Part shown: one piece after another, positions 52,328 to 62,623 of the stretch
Layout of the letters: each line of letters starts with the position of its first letter
Numbering within the stretch: the first letter of the stretch is position 1
Source of the DNA: CAWVSB01 sp046710535
GTDB taxonomy: Bacteria; Pseudomonadota; Gammaproteobacteria; Pseudomonadales; CAWVSB01
DNA length: 64,000 nucleotides
Reading direction: 5' to 3'
Assembly (NCBI GenBank): GCA_046710535.1
Contig: JBKEHH010000001.1
Coordinates: 124,001 to 188,000 of the forward strand
Translations under genes and position numbers: made by a program
The notes under the pieces: model-generated
Database searches by the model: none
The model's input: the letters and a program-made list of their open reading frames with translations, nothing else
Told to the model about the DNA's origin: nothing

Positions 52328-53797
52328 TTATAAGGCTGCTAATCTACCTTGGGTACTCATTCTTGCTGGTACATATTTTTCCGCCTGCAGTGGAGGAGGA
52401 ATTCGAGTCTTAGCAATTTCGTTCCATTTTAAAATACTATAATAGTGCCTGATGCGCTGCACATAGTTAACTGGTTCTTCGCCTCTGGTATAACCATAGC
52501 GAGTTTTTGAGTAGTAGGCGTGTTTTGTAAGTAGTGGTAATCGTTGCATAACATCAATCCATAGATGCGGGTCGCCCCCTTGTGCCTCAGTAATTTTGCG
52601 GGCATCTTCTAAGTGCCCCATGCCTACATTGTAGGCGGCTAAGGCAAACCATGTTCTATCTGGCTCTTCAATATCATCGGGCAAGCGTCGTTTAAGTTTA
52701 TTCAAATAGCGAGTTCCGCCAACCAGACTCTGGCGAGCATCGAGTCTATTCTCTACTTTCATTTCTTTGGCGGTAATCCGAGTTAACATCATCATGCCGC
52801 GCACGCCAGTAGGAGATCTTGCTTTCGGGTTCCAGTGACTCTCCTGATAACTGACGGCGGCCAAAAGTGCCCAATCGATGGCTTCTTGAATGGCGATCTC
52901 TTTAATTAAATCTTCATATTTCGGGTAGGTGTCGCGTATTTTTTTGGCAAAAGTCCTGGATCCCCTATTTGAGACCGTATTGGCGTGGCCATAGTATTTG
53001 TTTAGCAGGCTTTTAAGGGTGCCATCTTTTTTTATCTGAGTGAAAAAGTCGTCTATCTGTTTAGTAATTGGATTGTCTTTGGTGGTGTACCAGGTGATTT
53101 GTTGGGGTTTGCTAATGGTCAAGGCAACCCCAATGTGAGCAAAACTCGCTTTATGAGTGTCATACTCATTGGAATCAATAATCGTATGCTCTATTTCATT
53201 ATTCTCTAGCCGCTCAAGCAGATCTAGGGCTTCAACCTCACTTGACTCTGTCCACTCCAGCCCGGGAATATCTTGCTGAAGTAGTCTGAGGTTTTCGGCA
53301 TGACTGCTATCGGCCACCACCCATATGTCTTTTCCCACCAGCTGTTCTACTTTTCTAGGGCGGTATGTTCCATAACGATAAAGCAGCAGCTGTTTTACAT
53401 CGTTATAACTTTGGGATGCTTGATAATTGGCGTCACGGGTAGGCGTCTGAGTTAAACCTGCGGCTGCAAGATCTGCTGTGTTGCTGTCTAACGATGAAAA
53501 TATTTCATCCATCTTGTGGGCAGTCTTCATCTGTAATTTGGCGCCAATATGATCAGCAAATAATCTGGCCAGCTCATACTCAAAGCCCATTGGGCCATTT
53601 CTGTGTTCGTAGTAGGTGGTAGGGCTGTTGCGAGTGATGACGGTGATGGTGGATGTCGGATCGCTACTAACAGCTGTTTCCGTTTGTTGCTGACAGCCAC
53701 TTAACAGCATAGTGACTGTCAGTAATAGTGACGATAGCGCCCAACTGCCTATAGTTCGGCTGCCTGCTTTGTTTTCTTGTTTAAAAATTGAAATCAA
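52328..53797 (-). CDS. mltF: Membrane-bound lytic transglycosylase MltF
   Basis: Outer-membrane lipoprotein that cleaves peptidoglycan. 489 residues. Lipobox LLSGCQQQ (Cys about residue 35), a solute-binding-protein family 3 regulatory domain (about 48-265: MGFEYELARLFADHIGAKL) and a GH23 domain (about 285-450) with catalytic Glu in AVSYQESHWNPKARSPTGVRG and LAAYNVGMGHLEDARKIT. Divergent from purL, the usual gammaproteobacterial arrangement. Confidence 0.95.
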   Translation of the reverse strand: MISIFKQENKAGSRTIGSWALSSLLLTVTMLLSGCQQQTETAVSSDPTSTITVITRNSPTTYYEHRNGPMGFEYELARLFADHIGAKLQMKTAHKMDEIFSSLDSNTADLAAAGLTQTPTRDANYQASQSYNDVKQLLLYRYGTYRPRKVEQLVGKDIWVVADSSHAENLRLLQQDIPGLEWTESSEVEALDLLERLENNEIEHTIIDSNEYDTHKASFAHIGVALTISKPQQITWYTTKDNPITKQIDDFFTQIKKDGTLKSLLNKYYGHANTVSNRGSRTFAKKIRDTYPKYEDLIKEIAIQEAIDWALLAAVSYQESHWNPKARSPTGVRGMMMLTRITAKEMKVENRLDARQSLVGGTRYLNKLKRRLPDDIEEPDRTWFALAAYNVGMGHLEDARKITEAQGGDPHLWIDVMQRLPLLTKHAYYSKTRYGYTRGEEPVNYVQRIRHYYSILKWNEIAKTRIPPPLQAEKYVPARMSTQGRLAAL

Positions 53798-53988
53798 ACC
53801 TTACACCCATTTACCGAGATAATATTTATTGTACCCACAAGTTTTCAGCCGTACTACAGCAAGTTAGTGATCGGCTAATTTAGTTAAAACTATTTCCCTC
53901 AAATAGGCTATTTTGCTCACATAACGGAGGTAAATAGAGTAGAATTCGCGCCTTTATATCGACATGATTAAAGAGGCTTTCCAAAGTA

Positions 53989-56900
53989 ATGCTTATCTTG
54001 CGTGGCACTACCGCATTATCCGCTTTTCGTCGTAATAAACTGCTTACTAAGCTGGTCGACTCGACTCCAGTAACTGCAATTCAAGCTACTTATCTGCATT
54101 TTGTTGATATTAGCGAAGACCTTAGCGGTGGGGAGTTGGAAGTGCTTGAAAGCTTGCTAAGCTACGGCAGCGTTGACGAGCACCAGCAAGGTGAAGGCCT
54201 GACACTGATTGTGACGCCACGTCCAGGAACAATATCTCCATGGTCTAGCAAAGCTACAGACATAGCCCGCAACTGCGAACTTGATAAAGTTAAGCGGGTT
54301 GAACGAGGTGTTGAGTTCAAGGTTAAAACCACTGCTGACTTAAGCGCAGAGCAGCAAGTAATACTGATAGCAGAGCTGCATGACCGTATGGTCGAGACGG
54401 TATTTGCTGACGCTAGTGAAGCATCTGCCTTATTCTCAACCGAAAGCCCGCGCCCAGTCACCACTATTGACATTCTCGAAGGTGGTAAAAAATCATTGTC
54501 AGACGCTAATGTAAGCTTGGGTTTAGCCCTTGCGGATGACGAAATAGACTATTTAGTGCAAAGCTTTGTCGAATTAGAGCGCAATCCGACTGATGTTGAA
54601 TTAATGATGTTTGCGCAAGCGAACTCGGAGCATTGTCGGCATAAAATATTTAATGCTAGTTGGTCTATTGATGGCGAAGAGCAGTCGCACTCATTATTTA
54701 AGATGATCAAAAATACTTACGAGCAAGGTGGGGAAGGTGTTTTAAGCGCCTATGACGATAATGCCTCAGTGGTAACGGGGTCTGTAGCTGGGCGATTTTT
54801 TCCAAATACTGAAACTGGTGAATATAGCTTTACAGAAGAGCCTATTCATTTGTTAATGAAGGTCGAAACCCATAATCACCCGACGGCAATTTCGCCGGGG
54901 GCTGGGGCGGGTACCGGTTCGGGTGGTGAAATTAGAGATGAAGGCGCTGTTGGGCGAGGCTCTAAGCCCAAGGTTGGTTTAACCGGTTTTTCTGTTTCTA
55001 ATTTACGTATTCCTGCTGGCGAGCAAAGCTGGGAAATAGATTATGGCAAGCCTAATCGTATTGTAACTGCATTAGATATTATGCTTGAAGGTCCAGTCGG
55101 TGGCGCGGCGTTTAATAATGAATTTGGTAGGCCTAATTTGTGTGGTTACTTTAGAACCTATGAGCAAGCTATTGCTGGGCCAGACGGCAATGAGGTTAAG
55201 GGCTATCACAAACCAATAATGATTGCCGGTGGTTATGGCAATATTCGCGAAGGCGATATCGACCAACGTGAGTTTGCTCCTGGCTGTAAGTTAGTTGTAC
55301 TCGGTGGCCCTGCGATGTTGATTGGTCTCGGTGGCAGTGCAGCTTCGTCAATGGCATCAGGTGCGTCGACTGAGAATCTAGATTTTGCCTCAGTCCAGCG
55401 CCAAAATCCGGAAATGGAAAGGCGGTGCCAAGAAGTTATTGATGCCTGCGTTGCCATGGGCGAAGAAAACCCAATTGCGTTTATTCATGATGTCGGGGCG
55501 GGCGGATTATCTAACGCTTTACCTGAATTAGCTAAAGATGGCGGTTGTGGCGGAGTATTTGATTTGCGCGCGGTGCCAAATGATGAGCCAGGTATGTCGC
55601 CATTAGAGATTTGGTGTAACGAAAGTCAGGAGCGTTATACTCTGGCAATTGAACCGCAGAACCTCGCTAAATTTGAACAGATTTGCCAGCGTGAACGCTG
55701 CCTATATGCGGTTGTTGGTGAGTCAATTGCTGAAAAGAAAATAGTCGTTAAAGACGACCTGCTGGGTAATAGCCCGGTTGACTTACCGATGTCTGTTTTA
55801 TTTGGTAAGCCGCCAAAAATGCACCGCAGCTTTGATCGTGTCGAGAAAACCTTTACGCCGCTAGATTTAAGCGGGATTACCATAAGTGATGCCACTGAAA
55901 AGCTGTTGCAACTGCCGACAGTCGCAAGTAAAAGTTTTCTGATTACCATCGGTGATAGAACAATCACTGGTTTAGTTCATCGTGACCAAATGGTTGGTCC
56001 TTGGCAAGTGCCGGTTGCTGATTGCGCCGTAACCACTGTTGGCTATAACACCTACGCTGGTGAAGCGATGGCCATGGGCGAGCGCACGCCTAGCGCATTA
56101 CTTAATGGCCCCGCGTCTGGTCGGATGGCTATTGGCGAGGCAATTACTAACATTGCGGCAACTCGTATAGAAAAGATGTCAGATATTAAACTGTCTGCTA
56201 ACTGGATGTGTGCAGCTGGTCAACCGGGTCAAGATGAGGCGCTATTTGATACGGTAAAAGCAGTTGGTATGGAGCTATGCCCTGAGTTAGGTATAACCAT
56301 TCCGGTGGGCAAAGACTCTATGTCTATGCGTACCACTTGGAATGATGATGGCGAAGATAAATCTGTCACTTCACCAATGTCGCTAATCATCTCTGCTTTT
56401 ACACCAGTGGTAGATGTGCGCAAAACAGTTACCCCGCAGCTGCGCACTGATCTCGGTGACAGCGCTTTATTGTTTATTGATATTGCAGCTGGGCAGCAGC
56501 GTTTAGGCGCGTCATGCTTAGCTCAGGTTTATCAACAGTTGGGTGAGGTGCCTGCTGATGTTGATAGCGGCGCGGCGCTTAAAGGTTTTTTTAATGCCAT
56601 GCAAATTGCATTAGAGCAAGAGCTATTGATGGCCTATCACGATCGTTCAGATGGCGGTTTGATGGTTACATTATTTGAAATGGCGTTTGCTGGTCGATGT
56701 GGTTTAAATGTTGATATTGCCGATATTGCAGGCGATGACATTGGCGCATTGTTTAACGAAGAGTTAGGCGCTGTGGTGCAAGTGTCGGCTAGCGATATTG
56801 ATAAAGTTATTGAATTATTTAGTGAAAATGGTTTGACCGATTGCGTACATGTTATCGGTCAGCCAATATCTGACCAACAAATAACTATATGTCGTGACGG

Positions 56901-57879
56901 TAGTGAACTCTATGCTAACAGCCGCGAAATCTTACAAAGCTTGTGGGCTAGTACCAGCTATAAAATACAGGCATTACGCGATAATTCAGATTGCGCCCTA
57001 CAAGAATATGAAGAAATAGCCGCAAAACATAACCAAGGTTTAAGCGTTAATTTAACTTACGACTTGAATGACAATATTTCAGCGCCATATATAGCTACAG
57101 GACAGAGACCAAAAATTGCCATATTGCGAGAGCAGGGCGTTAATGGTCAGATCGGGATGGCGGCAGCTTTTGATCGTGCGGGGTTCACCGCTGTTGATGT
57201 GCATATGAGCGATTTACTTTCTGGCAGACACAAACTAGAGGACTTCAAAGGCCTGGCTGCTTGTGGTGGCTTCTCTTATGGCGACGTATTAGGCGCGGGC
57301 GAAGGTTGGGCTAAGACCATATTATTTAACCCAGCCTTGCGTGACCAGTTTGAGCAGTATTTTAACCGCGATGACTCGTTTAGCTTAGGCGTTTGTAACG
57401 GTTGCCAGATGTTGTCGACCCTAAAAGAATTAATACCTGGAGCTGATGCTTGGCCGAAATTTGTCAAGAATGAGTCGGAGCAGTTTGAAGCGCGATTGGC
57501 GATGGTAAAAATAGAGCCGTCACCGTCAATATTGTTAAGCGGTATGGCTGGTTCTCATATGCCAGTGGCAGTTGCCCATGGCGAAGGCAGAGCAGAGTTT
57601 ACTCAAATCAGTGATATGAATAATTTAGTAAAAAGTGGTTTAGTAGGTGCAAGATTTGTGGATTCGAATGTCCAAACAGCAAGTCGTTATCCAGCTAACC
57701 CAAATGGATCGCCCGGAGGTATTACTGGTTTAACAACTAGTGACGGTAGCGTAACAATAATGATGCCGCACCCAGAGCGCGTGTTTAGAGCAGTGCAGTA
57801 TTCTTGGAAGCCAGATGATTGGCAAGACAATGGTAGCTGGATGCGATTATTTCAAAATGCTCGTGTTTGGGTCGACTAA
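53989..57879 (+). CDS. purL: Phosphoribosylformylglycinamidine synthase
   Basis: Fourth step of purine synthesis: FGAR plus glutamine and ATP to FGAM. 1296 residues, the large single-chain form. N-terminal PurS-like part, linker, two AIR-synthase-like halves (FAQANSEHCRHKIFNASW; KVETHNHPTAISPGAGAGTG; later GMELCPELGITIPVGKDSMS and AYHDRSDGGLMVTLFEMAF) and a C-terminal glutaminase with Cys in LGVCNGCQMLSTL, His in AHGEGRAEF and Glu in MPHPERVFR. ATG 53989 has AAAG upstream and begins MLILRGTTALSAFR. Confidence 0.97.
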   Translation: MLILRGTTALSAFRRNKLLTKLVDSTPVTAIQATYLHFVDISEDLSGGELEVLESLLSYGSVDEHQQGEGLTLIVTPRPGTISPWSSKATDIARNCELDKVKRVERGVEFKVKTTADLSAEQQVILIAELHDRMVETVFADASEASALFSTESPRPVTTIDILEGGKKSLSDANVSLGLALADDEIDYLVQSFVELERNPTDVELMMFAQANSEHCRHKIFNASWSIDGEEQSHSLFKMIKNTYEQGGEGVLSAYDDNASVVTGSVAGRFFPNTETGEYSFTEEPIHLLMKVETHNHPTAISPGAGAGTGSGGEIRDEGAVGRGSKPKVGLTGFSVSNLRIPAGEQSWEIDYGKPNRIVTALDIMLEGPVGGAAFNNEFGRPNLCGYFRTYEQAIAGPDGNEVKGYHKPIMIAGGYGNIREGDIDQREFAPGCKLVVLGGPAMLIGLGGSAASSMASGASTENLDFASVQRQNPEMERRCQEVIDACVAMGEENPIAFIHDVGAGGLSNALPELAKDGGCGGVFDLRAVPNDEPGMSPLEIWCNESQERYTLAIEPQNLAKFEQICQRERCLYAVVGESIAEKKIVVKDDLLGNSPVDLPMSVLFGKPPKMHRSFDRVEKTFTPLDLSGITISDATEKLLQLPTVASKSFLITIGDRTITGLVHRDQMVGPWQVPVADCAVTTVGYNTYAGEAMAMGERTPSALLNGPASGRMAIGEAITNIAATRIEKMSDIKLSANWMCAAGQPGQDEALFDTVKAVGMELCPELGITIPVGKDSMSMRTTWNDDGEDKSVTSPMSLIISAFTPVVDVRKTVTPQLRTDLGDSALLFIDIAAGQQRLGASCLAQVYQQLGEVPADVDSGAALKGFFNAMQIALEQELLMAYHDRSDGGLMVTLFEMAFAGRCGLNVDIADIAGDDIGALFNEELGAVVQVSASDIDKVIELFSENGLTDCVHVIGQPISDQQITICRDGSELYANSREILQSLWASTSYKIQALRDNSDCALQEYEEIAAKHNQGLSVNLTYDLNDNISAPYIATGQRPKIAILREQGVNGQIGMAAAFDRAGFTAVDVHMSDLLSGRHKLEDFKGLAACGGFSYGDVLGAGEGWAKTILFNPALRDQFEQYFNRDDSFSLGVCNGCQMLSTLKELIPGADAWPKFVKNESEQFEARLAMVKIEPSPSILLSGMAGSHMPVAVAHGEGRAEFTQISDMNNLVKSGLVGARFVDSNVQTASRYPANPNGSPGGITGLTTSDGSVTIMMPHPERVFRAVQYSWKPDDWQDNGSWMRLFQNARVWVD

Positions 57880-57928
57880 TATAACAAGCCTCAAGGCATG
57901 TAAAAAATACACAAAAACTGGATAAAGT

Positions 57929-59788
57929 ATGTTGAATAAATACCCTTGGTGGAAAAATTTACTGATAGTTCTAATAGTCGCTATCGGTGTAGTTTATGCT
58001 TTGCCTAATGTGTATGTACCAGACCCTGCAATTCAAATCGCCGCTGAAAGCAGCAGTGATGTAGTGGACGCTGCGACGCTGCGACGAGTGCAAAAAGCGT
58101 TAACCGATGCTGGCTTAGAATACTTTGGCGAAAGCTTGGATGATAGGCGAATATTAGTTCGTTTAACTAGCCAAGAGGATCAGCTTCGGGCTAAAACAGC
58201 TATTGAGCACACAATTGGTGATGGTTTTATCGTTGCGCTTAATCTAGCAGCAACTACGCCCCAGTGGTTGGCTGATTTAGGCGGCAGTCCAATGAAACTG
58301 GGTTTGGATTTGTCTGGTGGTGTTCATTTTTTGTTAGAGGTTGATACCGAGTCAGCCATTGATAAAAAGTATGAAAATTCAGTTAATGACATGCGCAGGG
58401 CTATGCGTGAAGCACGGGTGCGCAGTCAGATTGATTTGGATGACAGGGTAATTAAAGCATCATTCGCCACCGACGAAGTCAGAGACCAAGGGCTTGCTGT
58501 TATCCGCGAAAGCTTTTCTGATCTGCAGCGTACCTCATTAGAAGAAAATGGTCGTTTTATAGTTGCGCTAACAAAGTCGGCTGCGCAAACTCGCGAAATT
58601 GAAAAATATGCGGTTAGTCAAAATTTAACCACACTGCGTAACCGAGTTAATGAGCTAGGTGTAGCCGAGCCGTTGGTGCAGCAACAAGGTACTAATCGTA
58701 TTGTAGTTGAACTTCCAGGTGTTCAGGATACCGCTGCGGCGAAGAAAATATTGGGTAAAACCGCGAGTTTAGAATTTCGTTTAGCTGCCGATTTTGACGA
58801 TCCGTCTATTTCCCGTGAACAGTTTGGCTATCTGTCAGATAGCTTTGGTGCCCGTGATGATTGGCTAGAGAAGAAGGTGATTATTACTGGTGAAAACGTA
58901 TCCAATGCCAATGCAGGTTATGACGAAAACGGCAGTCCACAGGTTAGTATTTCTTTAGACAGCCAAGGTGGTGCAGTTATGCATAGGGCTACTCGTAATA
59001 ATATTAATCGTCGTTTGGGCGTGTTATTCATTGAGCGCAAATCGCGCACTGTTGGCTTTGAAATGAACGAAGAAGGCGTGCGGATTCCGGTTCGAGAAAA
59101 GTACGACTCCCAAAAAATTATCAGTCTCGCAACTATTCGTGCCTCCTTAGGATCGCAATTTCGTATTACCGGATTAGGTAATCCTCAAGAAGCGTCTGAG
59201 CTTGCATTGTTGTTGCGGGCAGGTGCACTGGCTGCGCCTATCGATTTTGTTGAAGAGCGAACTATTGGTCCATCGTTGGGTGCGGAAAATATCGCTTTGG
59301 GCGTATTGTCAGTGCAAATTGGCTTGGGCTTAGTTTTACTATTTATGCTGTTGTTTTACAAAGCATTCGGTTTAGCGGCTAATATCGCCTTGGCTGTTAA
59401 CTTAGGTTTATTGCTGGCTTGCATGTCTATTTTGTCGGCAACGCTAACCATGCCAGGTATTGCCGGTATCGTGTTAACCGTTGGTATGGCGGTAGATGCG
59501 AATGTGCTTATTTTCTCTCGAATAAAAGAAGAACTCGCTAATCGAATGTCGCCACAGCAGGCGATAAATGCAGGCTTTGATCGGGCGTTTGTCACTATAT
59601 TGGATGCGAATATAACAACCTTGATTGTTGCGGTACTTTTATATGCAGTGGGTACCGGGCCAATAAAGGGTTTTGCAGTCACGCTGTCGATCGGTATTTT
59701 AACATCGATGTTCACTGCAGTTGTCGGCACTAGAGCAATCGTTAACTTAATGTATGGTGGTCGTAATGTTAAGAAATTGTGGATCTAA
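57929..59788 (+). CDS. secD: Protein translocase subunit SecD
   Basis: With SecF it helps SecYEG export proteins using the proton gradient. 619 residues: one N-terminal helix (LLIVLIVAIGVVYALPNVYV), the large periplasmic P1 domain (GLDLSGGVHFLLEV, RNRVNELGVAEPLVQQQGTN, RIVVELPGVQD) and a C-terminal block of five helices with ASELALLLRAGALAAPI and VGMAVDANVLIFSRIKEEL. yajC is not visible immediately upstream, where purL lies instead, so the usual tgt-yajC-secDF order is not present here. Confidence 0.96.
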   Translation: MLNKYPWWKNLLIVLIVAIGVVYALPNVYVPDPAIQIAAESSSDVVDAATLRRVQKALTDAGLEYFGESLDDRRILVRLTSQEDQLRAKTAIEHTIGDGFIVALNLAATTPQWLADLGGSPMKLGLDLSGGVHFLLEVDTESAIDKKYENSVNDMRRAMREARVRSQIDLDDRVIKASFATDEVRDQGLAVIRESFSDLQRTSLEENGRFIVALTKSAAQTREIEKYAVSQNLTTLRNRVNELGVAEPLVQQQGTNRIVVELPGVQDTAAAKKILGKTASLEFRLAADFDDPSISREQFGYLSDSFGARDDWLEKKVIITGENVSNANAGYDENGSPQVSISLDSQGGAVMHRATRNNINRRLGVLFIERKSRTVGFEMNEEGVRIPVREKYDSQKIISLATIRASLGSQFRITGLGNPQEASELALLLRAGALAAPIDFVEERTIGPSLGAENIALGVLSVQIGLGLVLLFMLLFYKAFGLAANIALAVNLGLLLACMSILSATLTMPGIAGIVLTVGMAVDANVLIFSRIKEELANRMSPQQAINAGFDRAFVTILDANITTLIVAVLLYAVGTGPIKGFAVTLSIGILTSMFTAVVGTRAIVNLMYGGRNVKKLWI

Positions 59789-59826
59789 ACTCTCCTTACT
59801 AAAGCCAAAAGGCGCAGGAAATAAAA

Positions 59827-60771
59827 ATGTTAGATAACGATAAAATTATAAATTTTATGGGTTTAAAAAAAATAGCAATGGTGCTGTCGATCATATTAGT
59901 GGTCGGGTCTATTTTTTCATTAGCAACAAAACAGTTATCGTTCGGTCTCGATTTTACCGGTGGTACACAGATTGAAGTATTGTACAAAGACGCTATTCCT
60001 TTAACAGAAATTAGATCTACGCTTCAAGACAGAGGTTTTAACAATGCGGTTGTTGTGCACTTTGGCTCTGAGCGAGATATTTTAGTTCGCCTAGCAGATG
60101 GTATCGAAACTTCCTTAGGTGTGAAGAAAGATCAAGTCGGCGAAACTCTGCTGGCTACTCTGCGCGAGGCAAGTAATGGTAATATAGAATTGAAGCGGGT
60201 TGAGTTTGTTGGGCCGCAAGTTGGGGAAGAGCTGCGTGAGCAGGGCGGCTTGGCATTATTGATGGCGTTAGGCGTAGTAATGCTTTACGTGGCAATGCGT
60301 TTTCAGTTTAAGTTTTCAGTGGGTGCGGTTACCGCCTTGGCTCATGACGTCATTATTGTCTTGGGTATATTTTCTGTCTTCCAATTAGATTTTGACTTAA
60401 CCGTGCTAGCTGCACTGTTAGCTGTAATAGGTTACTCCCTCAACGATACCATCGTTGTGTCTGACCGTATCCGCGAGAATTTTCGCAAATTGCGTGAGGA
60501 TGATCCAGTTGAGGTAATTAATCTCTCTCTTACTCAGACCTTAGGAAGAACATTGATAACATCGTTAACCACTGCGATGGTGCTATTAGCGCTGTTTATT
60601 ATTGGTGGTCAGTTGATACATAACTTTGCCTTGGCCTTGTTAATCGGTGTTGCAGTAGGTACCTATTCATCAATTTATGTGGCGGCAAATATATTGCTAG
60701 CAATGAATATTTCGCGAGAAGATTTGATTGTCGTTGAAGTCAACCCAGATGAGATTGACGATAGGCCATAA
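59827..60771 (+). CDS. secF: Protein translocase subunit SecF
   Basis: Partner of SecD. 314 residues with six helices and a short periplasmic domain: LSFGLDFTGGTQIEVLYKD, VEFVGPQVGEELREQGGLAL, the conserved AVIGYSLNDTIVVSDRIREN and TLGRTLITSLTTAMVLLAL. Follows secD by 38 bases. A terminator follows at 60786-60820. Confidence 0.96.
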   Translation: MLDNDKIINFMGLKKIAMVLSIILVVGSIFSLATKQLSFGLDFTGGTQIEVLYKDAIPLTEIRSTLQDRGFNNAVVVHFGSERDILVRLADGIETSLGVKKDQVGETLLATLREASNGNIELKRVEFVGPQVGEELREQGGLALLMALGVVMLYVAMRFQFKFSVGAVTALAHDVIIVLGIFSVFQLDFDLTVLAALLAVIGYSLNDTIVVSDRIRENFRKLREDDPVEVINLSLTQTLGRTLITSLTTAMVLLALFIIGGQLIHNFALALLIGVAVGTYSSIYVAANILLAMNISREDLIVVEVNPDEIDDRP

Positions 60772-60785
60772 AGTATAATTTATCA

Positions 60786-60820
60786 GAAAAGGGAGCCACG
60801 TTAAGTGACTCCCTTTTTTT
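60786..60820. terminator. Bidirectional terminator between secF and suhB
   Basis: AAAAGGGAGcCAC GTTAA GTGaCTCCCTTTTTTT: stem GGGAGcCAC / GTGaCTCCC with one mismatch, T7 tail. Serves secF (plus) and suhB (minus). Confidence 0.88.
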
Positions 60821-60857
60821 ATAAATCTTAAATATGTAAGATCTAAAAATACAGTTA

Positions 60858-61664
60858 CTAGATACTACCAAGTTTTTGATTCACAACTTTAAGTACTTCT
60901 TTAAAGCATTTGGGCGCGCCGCAAACAATATTGCCGCTATCTAGAAAGTCGCTACCGCCTTTAAAATCACTGACTAGTCCGCCAGCTTCAGTCACTAATA
61001 GGCTGCCCGCAGCAATATCCCAGTTTTGTAGGCCAGCTTCCCAGAAAGCGTCAAGTCTGCCGGCTGCTACGTAAGCTAAATCTAAGGATGCGGCGCCAGC
61101 GCGGCGGATACCGGCTGTTTTCGAAGCAAGCTCTTGTAAGCTTTCCATATAGGGTTCTAACTTATTTAAATTAGTTGAATTAAATGGGATACCAGTACCA
61201 AGTAATGCTCCATTTAAGCCATTGCGACGGCTAACTCGCAGGCGTTTATTATTTAAACGTGCGCCATAGCCTCTGCTAGCGGTAAAACTTTCATCTCTGA
61301 TAGGGTCGTAAACTACGCCGTGTTCAACGCGGCCCTTGTACACACAGGCTATGGACACCGCATAGTGGGGAATGCCGCGTAGAAAATTGGTGGTGCCATC
61401 AAGCGGATCAATAATCCAAAGATATTCACCGTTGCTGTCACGGCCTTTAGTTAAACCGCTTTCTTCACCTAAAATATCATGGTCAGGAAAGGCTTTATGG
61501 ATATTGTAGATAACTTCTCGTTCTGCCGCTCGATCGACTTCAGAAACATAATCGTTAGTCGCTTTTTCTTCGATATCTAAAATGTCGAGCTCTTCAGTCG
61601 CGCGTAAAATCAGCTGACCTGCTTTATGAGCTGCCTTTAGGGCTATAGTTACCATTGGTTGCAT
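60858..61664 (-). CDS. suhB: Inositol-1-monophosphatase SuhB
   Basis: Mg-dependent inositol monophosphatase, also an antitermination/ribosome-maturation factor in E. coli. 268 residues from ATG 61664, which gives MQPMVTIALKAAHKAGQLIL, matching the family start; the open frame runs 32 codons farther up but that extension does not look like the family. Metal sites: GEESG in DILGEESGLTKG, IIDPLDGTTNFLRGIPHYAVS, and the C-terminal LQNWDIAAGSLLVTEAGG. Divergent from trmJ, a conserved pair in gammaproteobacteria. Confidence 0.95.
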   Translation of the reverse strand: MQPMVTIALKAAHKAGQLILRATEELDILDIEEKATNDYVSEVDRAAEREVIYNIHKAFPDHDILGEESGLTKGRDSNGEYLWIIDPLDGTTNFLRGIPHYAVSIACVYKGRVEHGVVYDPIRDESFTASRGYGARLNNKRLRVSRRNGLNGALLGTGIPFNSTNLNKLEPYMESLQELASKTAGIRRAGAASLDLAYVAAGRLDAFWEAGLQNWDIAAGSLLVTEAGGLVSDFKGGSDFLDSGNIVCGAPKCFKEVLKVVNQKLGSI

Positions 61665-61836
61665 GGGATAAAAGACCGTATTTGAATAGTCAATGTGACT
61701 GGATAAATTTGGGCGCGAGTATATCAGCTTAGCCGTTTTTGAGGGTGGATTATTTTGCAATAAATCACTCTAAGAACGGGTCAAATGGCCAAATTCTGCT
61801 AAACTTGCCCGCTTTTTAAAGTAGCAGGTTTTATTC

Positions 61837-62601
61837 ATGGTCGATGTAGCTGAAATTAATCCCGCCGATGTGTTGGCGAACGTCAGGGTAGTGTTGGTTA
61901 ATACTAGTCATCCCGGTAATATCGGAGCGGCGGCCCGTGCCATGAAAAACATGGGTATCAAACACTTGGTGTTGGTGGACCCTAGAGATTATCCGGCGGA
62001 TAAGGCCACATGGCGGGCCGCTAGTGCTGGAGATGTGCTTGAAAGTGCGGTTGTGGTCGACACTTTAGCTGAGGCTGTTGCTGATTGTGGTTTGGTGTTG
62101 GGCGCTAGTGCGCGCAGTCGCACTATACCGTGGACAGTTTATTCAGCGAGAGAGGCTGCTACCAAAGCTATTAATGATGCGGTGAACAATAAGGTGGCGT
62201 TAGTTTTTGGCCGTGAAGACCGAGGGCTCACTAATGAAGAACTCCAGCAATGCCAGATTCACCTAAATATTCCGACTAGCGAGGAATACAGCTCGTTAAA
62301 TTTAGCTATGGCTGTTCAAGTAGCTTGTTATGAAATGCGTATGGCAAGTATGGATGCTTTTGCGGGCGCGCAGGCCGAGCCAGAGTGGGATATCGATTAC
62401 GCTAGTAGCGAAGATAATGAGCGGCTGTACCAGCATTTAGAGAAAACTATGACTAAAGTGGGGTTTTATAACCCTGAAATACCCAAGCAGCTGCCAACTA
62501 GAATGCGTCGTTGGTTAGGGCGCAGTCGCATGGATCAGATGGAGGTTAATATTATGCGCGGATTTTTGGCTGCAGTAGAGCGGAAAACTGACGGGAAATA
62601 A
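61837..62601 (+). CDS. trmJ: tRNA (cytidine/uridine-2'-O-)-methyltransferase TrmJ
   Basis: SPOUT-class methylase of position 32 in tRNAs. 254 residues. N-terminal SPOUT domain with VRVVLVNTSHPGNIGAAARA, then MKNMGIKHLVLVDPRDYP, LVFGREDRGLTNEELQQC and the knot segment PTSEEYSSLNLAMAVQVACYE. C-terminal helical domain DQMEVNIMRGFLAAVERK. It precedes iscR as in other gammaproteobacteria (suhB, trmJ, iscR, iscS). Confidence 0.95.
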   Translation: MVDVAEINPADVLANVRVVLVNTSHPGNIGAAARAMKNMGIKHLVLVDPRDYPADKATWRAASAGDVLESAVVVDTLAEAVADCGLVLGASARSRTIPWTVYSAREAATKAINDAVNNKVALVFGREDRGLTNEELQQCQIHLNIPTSEEYSSLNLAMAVQVACYEMRMASMDAFAGAQAEPEWDIDYASSEDNERLYQHLEKTMTKVGFYNPEIPKQLPTRMRRWLGRSRMDQMEVNIMRGFLAAVERKTDGK

Positions 62602-62623
62602 CTTGAGTAAATTAGTTGGTCAT

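Noticed and set aside
61665..61760. N-terminal extension of suhB
   Set aside because: Does not resemble the SuhB family; MQPM at 61664 matches the usual start.
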